A stretch of 34,849 bases of DNA from an uncultured Lachnospiraceae bacterium. GTDB lineage: Bacteria; Bacillota; Clostridia; Lachnospirales; Lachnospiraceae. The notes under the pieces are model-generated. The model was not told where the DNA came from. It saw only the letters and a program-made list of their open reading frames with translations, and did no database searches. The DNA lies in the NCBI GenBank assembly GCA_934434905.1, contig CAKSAI010000003.1, positions 1 to 34,849 of the forward strand, written 5' to 3'. Shown here in pieces: positions 1 to 9,930 of this stretch (within the stretch, counting starts at the first letter, position 1; the number at the start of each line of letters is the position of its first letter). The position numbers and the translations under genes are program-made.

Positions 1-1947
1 GTTTCTTTCCCATCGTACGCACCTATGTTGCTGACATCAATGGAACATGTTACCTTCTGTCCGTTTCTCAAAGCCTCCAGGGAAATGCTCGCACGATCCA
101 ACTGCATGTTATTATATGCAAACTCTGTATAAGACAAACCATAACCAAATGGATAATAAGGTGTTGCAATACTATCCTCATAACTGTATTCTGTTCTGAT
201 TCCATAGTATCCGTTATATACATTTGTTGACATATTATAATACATCGGCACATGCCCGGTATTGCGTAAAAACGTAATCGCTGTTTTCCCGCTCGGCACC
301 ACCTTGCCGAACAGCAGATCACAGGCTGCCCTTGCAGTCTCGCTTCCGGAATGCCATGCATAAAGAACCCCATCTAATAAATCAGCAATTCCCTCCATCG
401 CCAGCGGTCTTCCGCAGAAGAATACTCCGACCACTTTTTTTCCCGAATATTTTGCTTTGCGGATCAACTCCATCTGGGCAGGTGAAAGTGTGAGATCGGC
501 CATGCTTCTTCTTTCGCCTGTCACCTTCTGACTTTCACCCAAGGCTAACACAACCACATCCGCCTGGTACATCACACGAACGGAATCATCATATAATCCT
601 GCAGGATCCTCTGAGATCAGGATTCGGTCCTTTCCTGCTGCCTCTGCCATTGCTTCATAAAATGTTGCATTTTCTTCGGCACGTCCTTCCAGACACCAAC
701 TACCGTTTAACGCCCCTCTTTCATGCACAAAAGGCCCCAGAAGTGCAATTTTTGTCTCTTTATCAAGCGGCAACACCTTCTTGTCATTTTTCAACAATAC
801 CATACATTCCGCCGCTAATTCTCTCGCACATTTCAAATGCTCCGTGCGATCAACGACAGGCAGTTTGCAGTACGGAATCATGATCGGACGCGGCGCGGAA
901 GGAAATCCGTGGATTTTCAAACAGATTCTTCTTGAATTTCACCATGAGAATGCGGCGCACGGCAGTATCTATGGTTTCTACAGACACTCTATTCGCCTCT
1001 ACCAATTCTTCCATATACTTAATGTAAAACTCATCACACATATCCATATCCACACCGCAATGAATGGACAATTCTGTACAATCCTGCGGCGTAGCCGCCA
1101 CACCCTGCCTCATAAGGCGGGAAGGAGTACCCCAGTCAGAAACAACGAAGCCTTTAAAGCCTAAGTAATCCCGCAGGATCTCTGTCATATAATAGTGACT
1201 TCCCGAAACGGGTTCACCATTAATATCATTAAAAGAAGACATGATCGTGTCTGCACCTGCTGCGATCGCCTCCCGGAAAGCAGGCAGATAATAATTATAT
1301 AAACTGTAAGATGATATTTCTGTCCTATAGTAGTCACGGCCGCCCTCTGATGCACCATAGCCTATGAAATGCTTCGGGCAGGTTACCATTGATGTCTCCT
1401 TTGCAATATCTCCGTCCTGAAAACCTTCTATGATCGCTCTTGCCATATGTCTTCCAACCGTCGGATCCTCACCCGGCCCTTCGATAATCCGTCCGTAACG
1501 AGGATCCCGGCACAGATCAAGCATCGGGGCAAACGTCCAATGAATGCCAAAGGAGCTGGCCTCTACTGCCGTATTTCGGTATGCCTTCTTGACCAATTCA
1601 TCATTAAATGCCGCCGCCATTGCAAGAGGAACCGGATACACAGTCCCATGACCGTGTATCACGTCTCTTCCATATATCAAAGGAATGCCGTGAGGGCTTT
1701 CTTCTATCGCAACTCTCTGCAATTCATTACAAATTGCTGTGTTTACTTTTTCCTGCGGATCATTCCCCGCCGTAGAACTCGTGGCAAGAATCAATGAACC
1801 GACCTCGCCCTTGCGGATCTTCTCCTTTATAGCGTCAAGATTGGCACCTATTGACGGTGAACACACCATATTTAACTGCCCGATTTTTTCCCGCAGGCTC
1901 ATGCTGCTTAACAGCTCTTCTACTCGCCTGTCAATATTCTTATCCAT
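1..1947 (-). pseudogene. GH3 family beta-glycosidase, frameshifted and cut by the window edge
   Basis: This is a cytoplasmic-type beta-glucosidase/beta-xylosidase of glycoside hydrolase family 3; there is no signal peptide. The intact first part (1947 to the stop at 850-852, 365 residues) carries the GH3 TIM barrel, with KH at about residues 192-193 and the nucleophile Asp271 in VVSDWG. It then runs into LFENP followed by an unrelated tail and TGA. The adjacent frame resumes the family sequence at once (RTEHLKCARELAAE, then VLLKND) and continues through the GH3 C-terminal domain (TGERRS, the expected acid/base region; PSGKTAITF; VPMYYN). It reaches the start of an Fn3-like domain (VSNIGAYDGKE) at base 1. 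About one extra base, net, separates the two frames. The start has AGGAGG eight bases upstream and follows the permease gene by 23 bases. It is either a recent pseudogene or a sequencing error. The GH3 assignment is firm; the substrate is unknown. Confidence 0.85.
850..915 (-). other. Frameshift zone in the GH3 gene
   Basis: Going down the minus strand, the reading frame that gives the GH3 catalytic domain ends at TGA (850-852) after a non-family tail. The frame displaced by one base gives PIMIPYCKLPVVDRTEH and then a normal GH3 C-terminal domain. Both frames are open across roughly 855-915, a GC-rich stretch with repeated CGCG-type dinucleotides, so the exact position of the indel cannot be fixed. 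No slippery heptamer or obvious downstream pseudoknot that would suggest programmed frameshifting was seen. Confidence 0.75.
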
Positions 1948-1970
1948 CTTGCAATCCTCCTATGACGATC

Positions 1971-2879
1971 TTACTCGCCGGTAATACCGGATTTTTCAAT
2001 ACTTTCTACAAACTGCTTCTGCAGAATGATGAACATAATTAATATCGGCAGACAGGACAACATCGTTCCTGCCAGTGTCACCGCCTCGTTAATACTCATT
2101 GCCGGATCCACGCCGGCCCCTGCATTGGCATAAAGGTCTGCATAGGACGCCGCAAAGCTTCCAAGCTTCATCGGAAGTGTCTTGATCACTTCTCCAAAAT
2201 AAAGACCGGATTGTCTGGTCTCGTTCCAATACCACACAAACGAAAACAACATACTGAGCACAATTGCAGGCTTTGCGATGGGAATCGCAATCTTGTAAAA
2301 CACCTTGTATTTTCCTGCCCCGTCGAGCTCCGCCGCTTCATCTAAAGAAACCGGATAACCGTTGAATACCTGTTGGAACACCAGAATAAACACTGCGGAT
2401 TTAAGTCCCTGTCCCAGCAGTGCACTGAGCCATAACGGAAGCGGGCTGTCCAGCATATTATAGTTGTTGAACATCACATATCTTGGTATCAACAATGTCT
2501 CTACCGGCAATACAAAGGTTGCCAAAACCAAAATAAAGATAATTCCTTTTACCTTCACATTAAAACGTGCAAGCCCATACCCGGTAACCGCCGCTGCAAT
2601 CGTCTGAAGCACTGCCGCAATCAGTGAAATGTAGAGAGAATTCCAAAAGCTTTTTCCAAAGTCCAAGGTTTTAAATGCCTTCGTGTAGTTCTCAAAATAC
2701 AGCTTTGTCGGCACCCATGACACCGCAGGATTCATCAGGTCTTCCGGTGACATAAAACTATTTATAAACATGTAAAGGAACGGATATAAAAATATAAACC
2801 CAATGCTGATCAAAAGTGCGTACATGATAACTTTTTTCAGTATACTCGTCCCCTGATTCACTCGGAATCGTCGTTTCAT
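1971..2879 (-). CDS. Carbohydrate ABC transporter permease, MalG/UgpE type
   Basis: Inner-membrane subunit of a CUT1-type sugar importer, 302 residues, the usual size for the family, with about six hydrophobic membrane segments. A Lys/Arg-rich cytoplasmic N-terminus precedes the first segment at about residues 16-36. The EAA loop that contacts the ATPase reads DEAAELDGAGKYKVFYKIAIP, around residues 188-208. It follows the partner permease (2883-3761) by three bases, with a GGGAG ribosome-binding site inside the end of that gene. No ATPase gene lies in the window, so it presumably uses a shared MsmK-like ATPase (inference). No solute-binding protein gene is adjacent, so the partner is either the lipoprotein at 25283 or the giant binding protein at 9927. 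The permease call is secure; the substrate is not known. Confidence 0.93.
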   Translation of the reverse strand: MKRRFRVNQGTSILKKVIMYALLISIGFIFLYPFLYMFINSFMSPEDLMNPAVSWVPTKLYFENYTKAFKTLDFGKSFWNSLYISLIAAVLQTIAAAVTGYGLARFNVKVKGIIFILVLATFVLPVETLLIPRYVMFNNYNMLDSPLPLWLSALLGQGLKSAVFILVFQQVFNGYPVSLDEAAELDGAGKYKVFYKIAIPIAKPAIVLSMLFSFVWYWNETRQSGLYFGEVIKTLPMKLGSFAASYADLYANAGAGVDPAMSINEAVTLAGTMLSCLPILIMFIILQKQFVESIEKSGITGE

Positions 2880-2882
2880 ATC

Positions 2883-3761
2883 TTATCGCTCCCTTCTTTC
2901 AAAAAATTTGATAAATCCGAATATCACCAGCAATATAAGAATGATCGTCCCTGTATAGATCCACGCCATCGCTGTGGAGTAGCTATAATATCCGAGTTCG
3001 TGGTCGAACATTTTTGCTGCAATATAACTGTTGACTGCGTTCGTAGAATCATTTGCCAGTTCAACAACTGTATACAATGCACACACCAGAATCGTGGGCA
3101 TGGTATACGGAAGTGTAATCTTCCAGAACATTTCCCAGCCGGAGGCGCCGTCAATAGACGCTGCCTCGTAGAGCTCCGGGCTGATTCTCTGAATCGCAAC
3201 AAGCAGGATCAATATCTGCACTCCGGAGTACCAGAGCACCGTTACCAGATTCTCCATTACAAACATACACGGCGAACGGAACACTTGCGGCAATGCCTGA
3301 ATGAATGAGAATAGCATCGGTGATGCCTCTGTGAAATCCACGCTGTACTTTCCCAGAAGTCCTGAGATGATCGGACCACTCATGATTACTACCGGCATAA
3401 AAAAGATCGTTCTGAAAATACCTCTGCCTTTGTATTCTTTTTTGAGCAGCAGTGCCAGGAGTAATGCAATAATAACAATAATCGGCGTGGCATAGCAGAT
3501 AAAACCAAGGGCCTCTAAAAGCTTGGGTAAGAAAAATGAATCCCCATGAAACGCATAATTGAAGAATTCTGTTCCTTTAAATGTATACTTGATCCCACTC
3601 AGTCCCATCTCAAGCTTAGACAAACTGATCTTTCCCGACAGGATAATCGGATACAGGGAAAGCATCAGAAATCCAATGATCCAAAGGCTCAAAAAGGAAT
3701 AGCCGATCAGGGAATTTCTTCTGCGCTTTGTCATTTTAAACGGAATCTTTGACTTTTTCAT
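2883..3761 (-). CDS. Carbohydrate ABC transporter permease, MalF/UgpA type
   Basis: Membrane subunit of a binding-protein-dependent sugar importer, 292 residues. It has a basic N-terminus, about six hydrophobic helices and the EAA loop PELYEAASIDGASGWEMFWK near residues 194-213. It pairs with the MalG-type subunit that follows three bases later. Its ATG overlaps the TGA of the DUF5696-like gene (ATGA, 3758-3761), with GGAGGAG just upstream, so its translation is probably coupled to that gene. The order DUF5696-like gene, then permease pair, with no binding-protein gene in between, suggests the pair serves the same process as the surface protein before it. Family assignment is firm; the transported sugar is unknown. 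Confidence 0.92.
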   Translation of the reverse strand: MKKSKIPFKMTKRRRNSLIGYSFLSLWIIGFLMLSLYPIILSGKISLSKLEMGLSGIKYTFKGTEFFNYAFHGDSFFLPKLLEALGFICYATPIIVIIALLLALLLKKEYKGRGIFRTIFFMPVVIMSGPIISGLLGKYSVDFTEASPMLFSFIQALPQVFRSPCMFVMENLVTVLWYSGVQILILLVAIQRISPELYEAASIDGASGWEMFWKITLPYTMPTILVCALYTVVELANDSTNAVNSYIAAKMFDHELGYYSYSTAMAWIYTGTIILILLVIFGFIKFFERRER

Positions 3762-6049
3762 CGCTGCTCCTCCACTGTATAACCACCCGCAGGTACGGTT
3801 ATGCCTTCTGCTGTCACATAATCTTCGTCGTTATAATTCACATAAATATCTACGCCATTATCATAGCTTGTGCAGTACACGCCTTCCGCCTCTACGCTAT
3901 GACTGGTAATTGCCTGCCCCTTTACATTGGAAAGTGCCCCATTGACCTTGTCATACACGTTCAGGATCTTATCCTCCCAGTCATTGAAGTTGAGTGAGAA
4001 ATAGTTCTCAAGCGGCGTGTCATTGAGGGAAAAGTTATCTGCTCCCATTACGATAAATGACGGATATGCTCCGTATTCAATCATTTTCAGGATACTTGCA
4101 TCGGAATAAAAGCCCTGATTCGAATATGGTCCGAAATAATCTACCGAACCCCGAAGCACCATTTGCAAAAAGGGCACACTGTCTGTTTCATAAATATACT
4201 GACTGCTCGATACCGGAACATTTACAAGCTCTGACGCATATTTTACAAGATACAGATTCTCTGCATCCAGGATCACGGACTGTTTCGTCTTCTCCATACG
4301 TTTTTCAATCTGTTCCTTTACACGGTCTCTGGTGATCTCCTCGCCAATGGTGTAATCCGCATAGAGATATTTTCCCAGGTCCTCAAAAAGCAAGTCAAAC
4401 TCTTCCAAATCTGACAGACTCTTATCGAGTGCCTTCATCATCTTCTCATGCCTCACGAAATAAGAAGTCTGATACATCAGGCTCTTGTTCGGGATTGTCT
4501 TTTGCGCTGCATTCAAAGTCGCATTCAGTGCCGCATCCTGCTTAACACGGATCTGGTCCTGGTTTGCCTTTACCAGGTTTAGGGTAAGGCTGAATTTACC
4601 GCCCTGCTTTTCCACAAGATCTCTCAGCTCTGCAATTTCTTTCTTGTTTCCCACTTTCTTCTCAAACTTTGTCGTGCCATAAGAAGCCCCGTGGTAGCCG
4701 CCCTTGTTCCAGCCCGAAAGTGTCATGGAAATGTCTGTAATACCGTCTTTCTTCAGCTTCTCCAGTATAGCCTTTGCCTGCTCTGCATCCGTAAGCTCTG
4801 CCAGGCCATTTGAGAAAAATCCTTTCTTTACTTCTGAAGCGGCGATATGCAGAAACAGAGAAATATCTCCCTCTTCTATCTTATTCTCCGGCAGTATCTT
4901 ATTTTTTAACAGCTGCTCTCTGTAAACATTTGCCATACCGGAATAGCTGGCGTTCTCTCCTACAAGAAAAGTAAATGACAGCTTCGGATTTACTGCGTTC
5001 ATTTCCTCCTGTGGTACGGTTATCACCTTTGAATTGGATATACGTTTATCATATTGACAACGGTAGACAAAATCCGCATAAGCTCTTGAGAACTTAACCG
5101 TCTGATTGCCTGCACCTGCCGGTATTGCATTTATCTCCGTGTATAATTCCCCCGAATCTATCGTTGCCAAAAATCCATTCTGGTTTTCCCCGTGAACCAT
5201 TCCCCACAGGGGAAGTGATAACTGATTCTCATCCGTTGCATAATCATCGGTACGATTCCCATTCAGATTTGATGCACTGATATCTTTATCAATTGACACA
5301 TCATTGCCATATACCTTACGACTGTAGCCTGACTGATAAGCCTCTGCCTTTTGGAAACGGATCAGTGCGCCCGAACCATCTGGAATCAGCATGTAACCCG
5401 GAATGGTATCTTCGTACACGCTTCCTATAAAGCTCATAAAGCTGACCCTGGAAAGCTTACTCTTTCCGGTCTCTTGGATACTCTTATCCTCCATCGCGAA
5501 AATCAGCCTGTTCCCTTCAAGGCTTCCCGTAAATGTAAATGAGAGCCCAAGCTTCTTCGCCGATACATCGCAGGAAAACCGATTGTCTTCCCACTTATAT
5601 TTGGCTTTAAATGGACTTTCAGAGAGCGCACACGATTCCTCTTTGCCTTGAAAATCAAAGTAAGTGATATAGCACATAGAAGTAGCTCTCGCTCTCCATT
5701 TTTTGTTTAAGTTATATTCCTCCTTGTCGTCAATGCAGCCCCAGATATAACCGCTTCGAAGGTCCACAATGCGAAGTGCTTCCATATCTTCCTTGTACCA
5801 CACAGCAAGTGTTCCGTTGTTCATCTTCTCCTCGAAGCCTTCCGTCGTCAGTATACCGACTGCCTCTTCGGCTTGTGTGTACTGTGTATGACGATTCGTA
5901 AGAACTTCAAATTTTCCGGTATTACCTGTCTGATACCTGGTGGTATCTTTCTTTTTTGCATCCTCTGCCCTGGAAAAAGACACTGCTGCGATAGCCATAA
6001 GGAGAACTGCAAAGACTCCGATTCTTCTGATCATTTTATAATTACGCAT
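3758..6049 (-). CDS. Secreted DUF5696-like protein, possible glycan-active TIM-barrel protein
   Basis: A 763-residue exported protein. The N-terminus has a basic run, a hydrophobic core at about residues 9-25 and a likely signal-peptidase site after SRA near residue 28. There is no lipobox and no C-terminal anchor. The first ~370 residues look beta-rich (PDGSGALIRF, LWGMVHGENQNGF), as in mutarotase-like domains in front of glycosidase barrels. The second half resembles a barrel: a Trp/Gly-rich strand end SGWNKGGYHG at about 444-453, FEDLGKYLYADY near 552-563, and ILDAENLYLVKYASE near 590. I recognise it as DUF5696-like from sequence style and from its place next to a Yip1-type gene and sugar permeases. 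No activity is established by sequence, and a glycosidase role is inference. It overlaps the upstream gene by eight bases and the downstream permease by four. Confidence 0.7.
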   Translation of the reverse strand: MRNYKMIRRIGVFAVLLMAIAAVSFSRAEDAKKKDTTRYQTGNTGKFEVLTNRHTQYTQAEEAVGILTTEGFEEKMNNGTLAVWYKEDMEALRIVDLRSGYIWGCIDDKEEYNLNKKWRARATSMCYITYFDFQGKEESCALSESPFKAKYKWEDNRFSCDVSAKKLGLSFTFTGSLEGNRLIFAMEDKSIQETGKSKLSRVSFMSFIGSVYEDTIPGYMLIPDGSGALIRFQKAEAYQSGYSRKVYGNDVSIDKDISASNLNGNRTDDYATDENQLSLPLWGMVHGENQNGFLATIDSGELYTEINAIPAGAGNQTVKFSRAYADFVYRCQYDKRISNSKVITVPQEEMNAVNPKLSFTFLVGENASYSGMANVYREQLLKNKILPENKIEEGDISLFLHIAASEVKKGFFSNGLAELTDAEQAKAILEKLKKDGITDISMTLSGWNKGGYHGASYGTTKFEKKVGNKKEIAELRDLVEKQGGKFSLTLNLVKANQDQIRVKQDAALNATLNAAQKTIPNKSLMYQTSYFVRHEKMMKALDKSLSDLEEFDLLFEDLGKYLYADYTIGEEITRDRVKEQIEKRMEKTKQSVILDAENLYLVKYASELVNVPVSSSQYIYETDSVPFLQMVLRGSVDYFGPYSNQGFYSDASILKMIEYGAYPSFIVMGADNFSLNDTPLENYFSLNFNDWEDKILNVYDKVNGALSNVKGQAITSHSVEAEGVYCTSYDNGVDIYVNYNDEDYVTAEGITVPAGGYTVEEQR

Positions 6050-8105
6050 GATAGGTCACCTCGCTTATAATGTCTTTAAAGAAGATTACAACCTGTTGTC
6101 CGATCAGGTACAGGATAACACATACAATGATTGCCATAATCATAAAAAACAAAGTCAGCAATATAATCTTCACTGTTTCTTTTACCGTATAATTGTGTAT
6201 CTCCTTAACAGAAATACAGATCAACAGTGCGGACCAGGCAACTGCTATCGCCCATAGATAATGCACGATCACTGCCTCATTTAGAGTAAATACGTAAGTG
6301 GATGCAATCACAATCGGTGCAAATATTACATACGGCACCAGGGAATATGCTGTGGCCACATATACGCTTCTGAAAGTACCTTCTCCGTCATTGATCGCAC
6401 TGATCATATAATTCCCGATCACCCACAAAAGAGCAGGTACAAGGAACAGAACTCCTATCGATAACATGGAGCTGCTCCCCGGGCTTACCAGTTGAAATGA
6501 GAAGCTTCTGCCAAACATATCTACCAGATAGATGACAAATGCAAGTACAAAGATCACAGTGGCTGAAGTGACGGAGCCGTGGTTTTTCTTTTTGAGATCA
6601 TACAGCTCATCAAAAGGATTTTTGAGCATTTTCACCATATAAGACCAGTTGCGTTTCAGTTCTTTTACAACTCGTATCTCCAACGGCCTGCGCTTTTTTA
6701 TCACTCCTTTTTTGAGCAATATCTTACGTACAAAACTCAGTATAAATAGTACGATCAGCAGCACCAGTACGAAGGGGAGACTGCTCTGGAACCAGTTATT
6801 TCGGATCTCCCACATACATTCCGAGTAGGAGCTTTTATCACCGATAATCCGAAACTCCTCTGCCGCCTCCTTAAATCTCATCTGCTGATACAAGACTTTA
6901 CCATATCCCTGATGCGCCACATAAGACATTCCGTTAAGACTAAGAAGCTCTAACCATGTCTCCTCACTCTCTGCATAAGAGCCCTGGCTTAACTTGTACA
7001 GTGCTTCATGCGTTGCAACTGCAAAATCTGTCGGGAAGAACATCTGGAAATACTTCCCTTCTTTATCCAAAACATACAGGTTTCCATTCTCGTCTACATC
7101 AACAGCCGTTGCATTGATAAAATGTCCGCTTCGCTCTGTCGTTGCCAACCCGCCAAAGGAAAAAACAACATTTCCGCTGCTGTCGTATTCATAGATGATG
7201 CCCGTATTGGTGACTGTAAAAGAAAGTCCGTCTCTATAAGCAGCCACATCTGTGAAGTTGTGTTCGCCCTCAATCAGTTCTTTCGAAAGAATATCGGTTC
7301 CTTTCATGTTGTGGTATTTCAGAGAGTTTTCCGTCATGACCCCAACACTGTAAATAGACGTTGCCTCCTGCTGTGTCACACTGTAGATCAGATCCCGCTC
7401 TGAGATATCAATGTTATAGATCGCATACGGAATACGATTGAGCAGCTGACTCATCTGCTTTTCATTAAAAATAAGTTCCCTGATTCTATCAGAAAAAGTC
7501 ATCTTCGTAGCATTCGCCGCAAAGTATCCCTGAAATACGCCTTTCTTATCAAACTGCATAAGCCCCTCATAGGAGCCCTCACCACAAACAAAGATGATTC
7601 CCTGACTGGATACGGACACTCCGGTGGGCAAATATTGACTCCTGTCTGAGAACAGATAACTGTCCGGTCTTCCAAGCTTCAGCAATACCTCTCCGGTATG
7701 TGACAACTTGAATACGGCCTGCGCGCCCTTGTCTGCCACGTAAATGGCCTCCTCTGTAACAAACAGTCCCATTGGATTGACAAGCGTACCTTCCCCGATA
7801 CTTGTCATTTCGTGACTATCCATGTCATAGATCACAACATGACCGCCACCGGCTCCGTCTGCTTCTTCCGTCATTGTATCTGAAACATATATTTTATGAT
7901 TGTAGATAAACAAATCCTCCGGAGCCTGCAGTATTCCTCCTTTCAGGAAAATACTTCCCGGCATATAGGCATCCTGTGTACGAATCCATTCTTTATCCGT
8001 GGATAATGTATACGTATAAGATGAACTTTCGGAGGCACTCACCACTGCGGGCATCACCATAACCGCTATCAGCACGGTTGCGAACAATCGAATTATTTTT
8101 TTCAC
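6042..8105 (-). CDS. NHL-type beta-propeller and Yip1-family membrane protein
   Basis: A 687-residue protein in two halves. After a signal-type hydrophobic segment (residues 7-24), residues ~55-360 form a repeated beta-propeller of the NHL/SMP-30-like kind (APEDLFIYNHKIYVSD, NPMGLFVTEEAIYVAD, TAVDVDENGNLYVLD). A TPR-like helical stretch follows (about 375-430), then a membrane helix near 443-463. The C-terminal ~180 residues have about five hydrophobic helices with the sequence character of Yip1 domains. The propeller would be extracellular. The start is GTG at 8105 with AGGAGG nine bases upstream. The gene sits between one permease pair and the DUF5696-like gene, which it overlaps by eight bases. 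A role as receptor or assembly factor for the importer is inference; no enzymatic residues were identified. Confidence 0.75.
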   Translation of the reverse strand: MKKIIRLFATVLIAVMVMPAVVSASESSSYTYTLSTDKEWIRTQDAYMPGSIFLKGGILQAPEDLFIYNHKIYVSDTMTEEADGAGGGHVVIYDMDSHEMTSIGEGTLVNPMGLFVTEEAIYVADKGAQAVFKLSHTGEVLLKLGRPDSYLFSDRSQYLPTGVSVSSQGIIFVCGEGSYEGLMQFDKKGVFQGYFAANATKMTFSDRIRELIFNEKQMSQLLNRIPYAIYNIDISERDLIYSVTQQEATSIYSVGVMTENSLKYHNMKGTDILSKELIEGEHNFTDVAAYRDGLSFTVTNTGIIYEYDSSGNVVFSFGGLATTERSGHFINATAVDVDENGNLYVLDKEGKYFQMFFPTDFAVATHEALYKLSQGSYAESEETWLELLSLNGMSYVAHQGYGKVLYQQMRFKEAAEEFRIIGDKSSYSECMWEIRNNWFQSSLPFVLVLLIVLFILSFVRKILLKKGVIKKRRPLEIRVVKELKRNWSYMVKMLKNPFDELYDLKKKNHGSVTSATVIFVLAFVIYLVDMFGRSFSFQLVSPGSSSMLSIGVLFLVPALLWVIGNYMISAINDGEGTFRSVYVATAYSLVPYVIFAPIVIASTYVFTLNEAVIVHYLWAIAVAWSALLICISVKEIHNYTVKETVKIILLTLFFMIMAIIVCVILYLIGQQVVIFFKDIISEVTYHA

Positions 8106-8118
8106 TGCGTGCGCCTCC

Positions 8119-9018
8119 TTACTTGATTCCCGAATGTGCCATAGAGTTCATAACCCTTGACTGCATCACGACGAACAGGATAAAGCTTGGAAGGAACATG
8201 ATCAGTGATGCCGCTGCCGATACACCTGCTCCGGCAACTACGTTACCGGTCGCATTGCTGAGGGTTGAAACATAAAAGGCAAAATTCTTCAGTGAATCAT
8301 TGTCTATAAAGTAGGTAGAGCTTTCCGTTGCGCTCCATGCAGACGAAAAGGACAAAATTGCCACCGTCGCAAGCGGAGACTTTATCAGCGGCATCACGAT
8401 TTTTCTCATGATCGTGATATCTCCCGCACCGTCAATAACCGCTGCTTCGATCAAGGCATCCGGGAGCTGATCTATGAACTGCTTCACAAGAAATACACTT
8501 GTGGGCACTGCCAAAAGCGGAAGTATATTCGCCCAGAAGTTATCGATGAGCCCGGTATACACAATTACAAAGTATCTCGGTATCTGTACTGCTACCGGCA
8601 CAAACATAAGTGCAGTCTGGTTGATTTTAAATAAGGCATTTCTCCCTTTGAATTTCTTCTTAGAGAGAACATATCCTGCACAGGCAGCAATATATATCGT
8701 AGACACTACCGTAATCACTGTATACAAAATACTGTTAAAGAGATAACGGCTCATCGGAATATTCGTCTGGCTGGTCAGCGAGAACAGATCAATAAAATTC
8801 TGAAAGGTCGGATTCTTCACATACAGCCTCGGCGGATATGCAAAAAGCTCATCTACCGGTTTAAAAGCATTCATCACGATAAAGATGATCGGAAGCGCCA
8901 TAACGATACAAACCGGTATCATGTACGCAAAGATCTTAATCTGGCTTCGGTCAAAATGGGTAGGAGTTACACCTTTTGCGCGAAGTCTGTTTTTCGTCTT
9001 TTTCTTCTTTTTCAGCAT
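8119..9018 (-). CDS. Carbohydrate ABC transporter permease, MalG type
   Basis: A 299-residue permease with a very Lys-rich cytoplasmic N-terminus (MLKKKKKTKNR), six predicted hydrophobic segments and the EAA loop PDALIEAAVIDGAGDITIMRK at about residues 182-202. It is the second permease of the trio beginning with the giant solute-binding protein at 9927-12836. It follows its MalF-type partner by 15 bases, with AGGAGAGGA upstream of the ATG. The Yip1-type gene comes 13 bases later. The ATPase is absent from the locus. It probably forms the channel dedicated to the giant binding protein, given the tight coupling of the three genes (inference). Confidence 0.93.
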   Translation of the reverse strand: MLKKKKKTKNRLRAKGVTPTHFDRSQIKIFAYMIPVCIVMALPIIFIVMNAFKPVDELFAYPPRLYVKNPTFQNFIDLFSLTSQTNIPMSRYLFNSILYTVITVVSTIYIAACAGYVLSKKKFKGRNALFKINQTALMFVPVAVQIPRYFVIVYTGLIDNFWANILPLLAVPTSVFLVKQFIDQLPDALIEAAVIDGAGDITIMRKIVMPLIKSPLATVAILSFSSAWSATESSTYFIDNDSLKNFAFYVSTLSNATGNVVAGAGVSAAASLIMFLPSFILFVVMQSRVMNSMAHSGIK

Positions 9019-9033
9019 AAATCCATTCCTCTC

Positions 9034-9930
9034 CTAATCTTTCTCAGCAAACAGCTTGTTTGCGCCCGAAGACATCAATTTAATAAATAACAGTAAGATC
9101 ACAGAGACTGCTGCTGCGTACCCCATCTCGTTTCGGATAAAACCGAAGTCCTCAATATGGGTTCCGATAAGCTGTCCTGCATAGTTCGGTGTCGGGTTAC
9201 TGCCGGAAAGGGCCACCCCTACACCGCTGGTCTGGAACGTATTCACGATCGCCATAACCGCACCAAATAACATCTGAGGTTTGATGGACGGTATGGTTAC
9301 ATAGAACACTTCCTGGAAACGGTTCTTAACGCCGTCCATATATGCTGCTTCGTAGAGTTCCTTATCTATGTTGGTAATCCCGGAAAGAATCGATAAGAAA
9401 CCCACACCCATACTGCTCCAGAGAGCGACGATGATCATAACTACCATAAGATAGTCTGACGACTGCAGCCATTTGATCGGCTCTGCAATCACACCAAGTT
9501 CCATCAACCAATAATTCAGGTATCCTGTCTCACTTCCATCAAAGATAACTTTCCAGATGTTCGCAATCAGAATCCCACCTGTTAATGACGGCGAGTAGAT
9601 GATAACCGCCATAATCGTACGCACTCCGTGGGTCAACTGCGAAAGCGACCACGCCAGAAAGAAGGAAAGAATATACCCTCCTACCCCCACAAAAAGTGCA
9701 TAGGTAATCGTGTTTGGAACAACATATCGAAGAAATGTGGAATCCGTGGTAAATAAGTCGATATAATTCTGCAAACCGATAAATTTCGGCGGCTGAATCG
9801 TATTAAAATAAGTAAACGATAAAAGCGCCGCTGCCACTACCGGTATGACAATAAATACACAGAACACGATTCCATAAGGCGTCAAGAGCGCCCAGGGAGG
9901 AAGATTGATTTTCTTTTTCAGTTTCATCAT
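9034..9930 (-). CDS. Carbohydrate ABC transporter permease, MalF type
   Basis: A 298-residue sugar-importer membrane subunit with an N-terminal basic segment, a first helix at about residues 15-36 and the EAA loop KELYEAAYMDGVKNRFQEVF around residues 190-209. Two ATG codons lie side by side at the start. The first overlaps the stop of the binding-protein gene as ATGA; the second gives TGATG. Either way translation is coupled to the binding protein, with GGGGG just upstream. This coupling is good evidence that binding protein and permease work together. The family call is firm; substrate specificity cannot be read from the sequence. Confidence 0.93.
   Translation of the reverse strand: MMKLKKKINLPPWALLTPYGIVFCVFIVIPVVAAALLSFTYFNTIQPPKFIGLQNYIDLFTTDSTFLRYVVPNTITYALFVGVGGYILSFFLAWSLSQLTHGVRTIMAVIIYSPSLTGGILIANIWKVIFDGSETGYLNYWLMELGVIAEPIKWLQSSDYLMVVMIIVALWSSMGVGFLSILSGITNIDKELYEAAYMDGVKNRFQEVFYVTIPSIKPQMLFGAVMAIVNTFQTSGVGVALSGSNPTPNYAGQLIGTHIEDFGFIRNEMGYAAAVSVILLLFIKLMSSGANKLFAEKD

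Noticed and set aside
781..1164. Plus-strand reading frame across the GH3 frameshift
   Set aside because: The GH3 homology on the minus strand explains both sides, and the plus-strand product resembles nothing.
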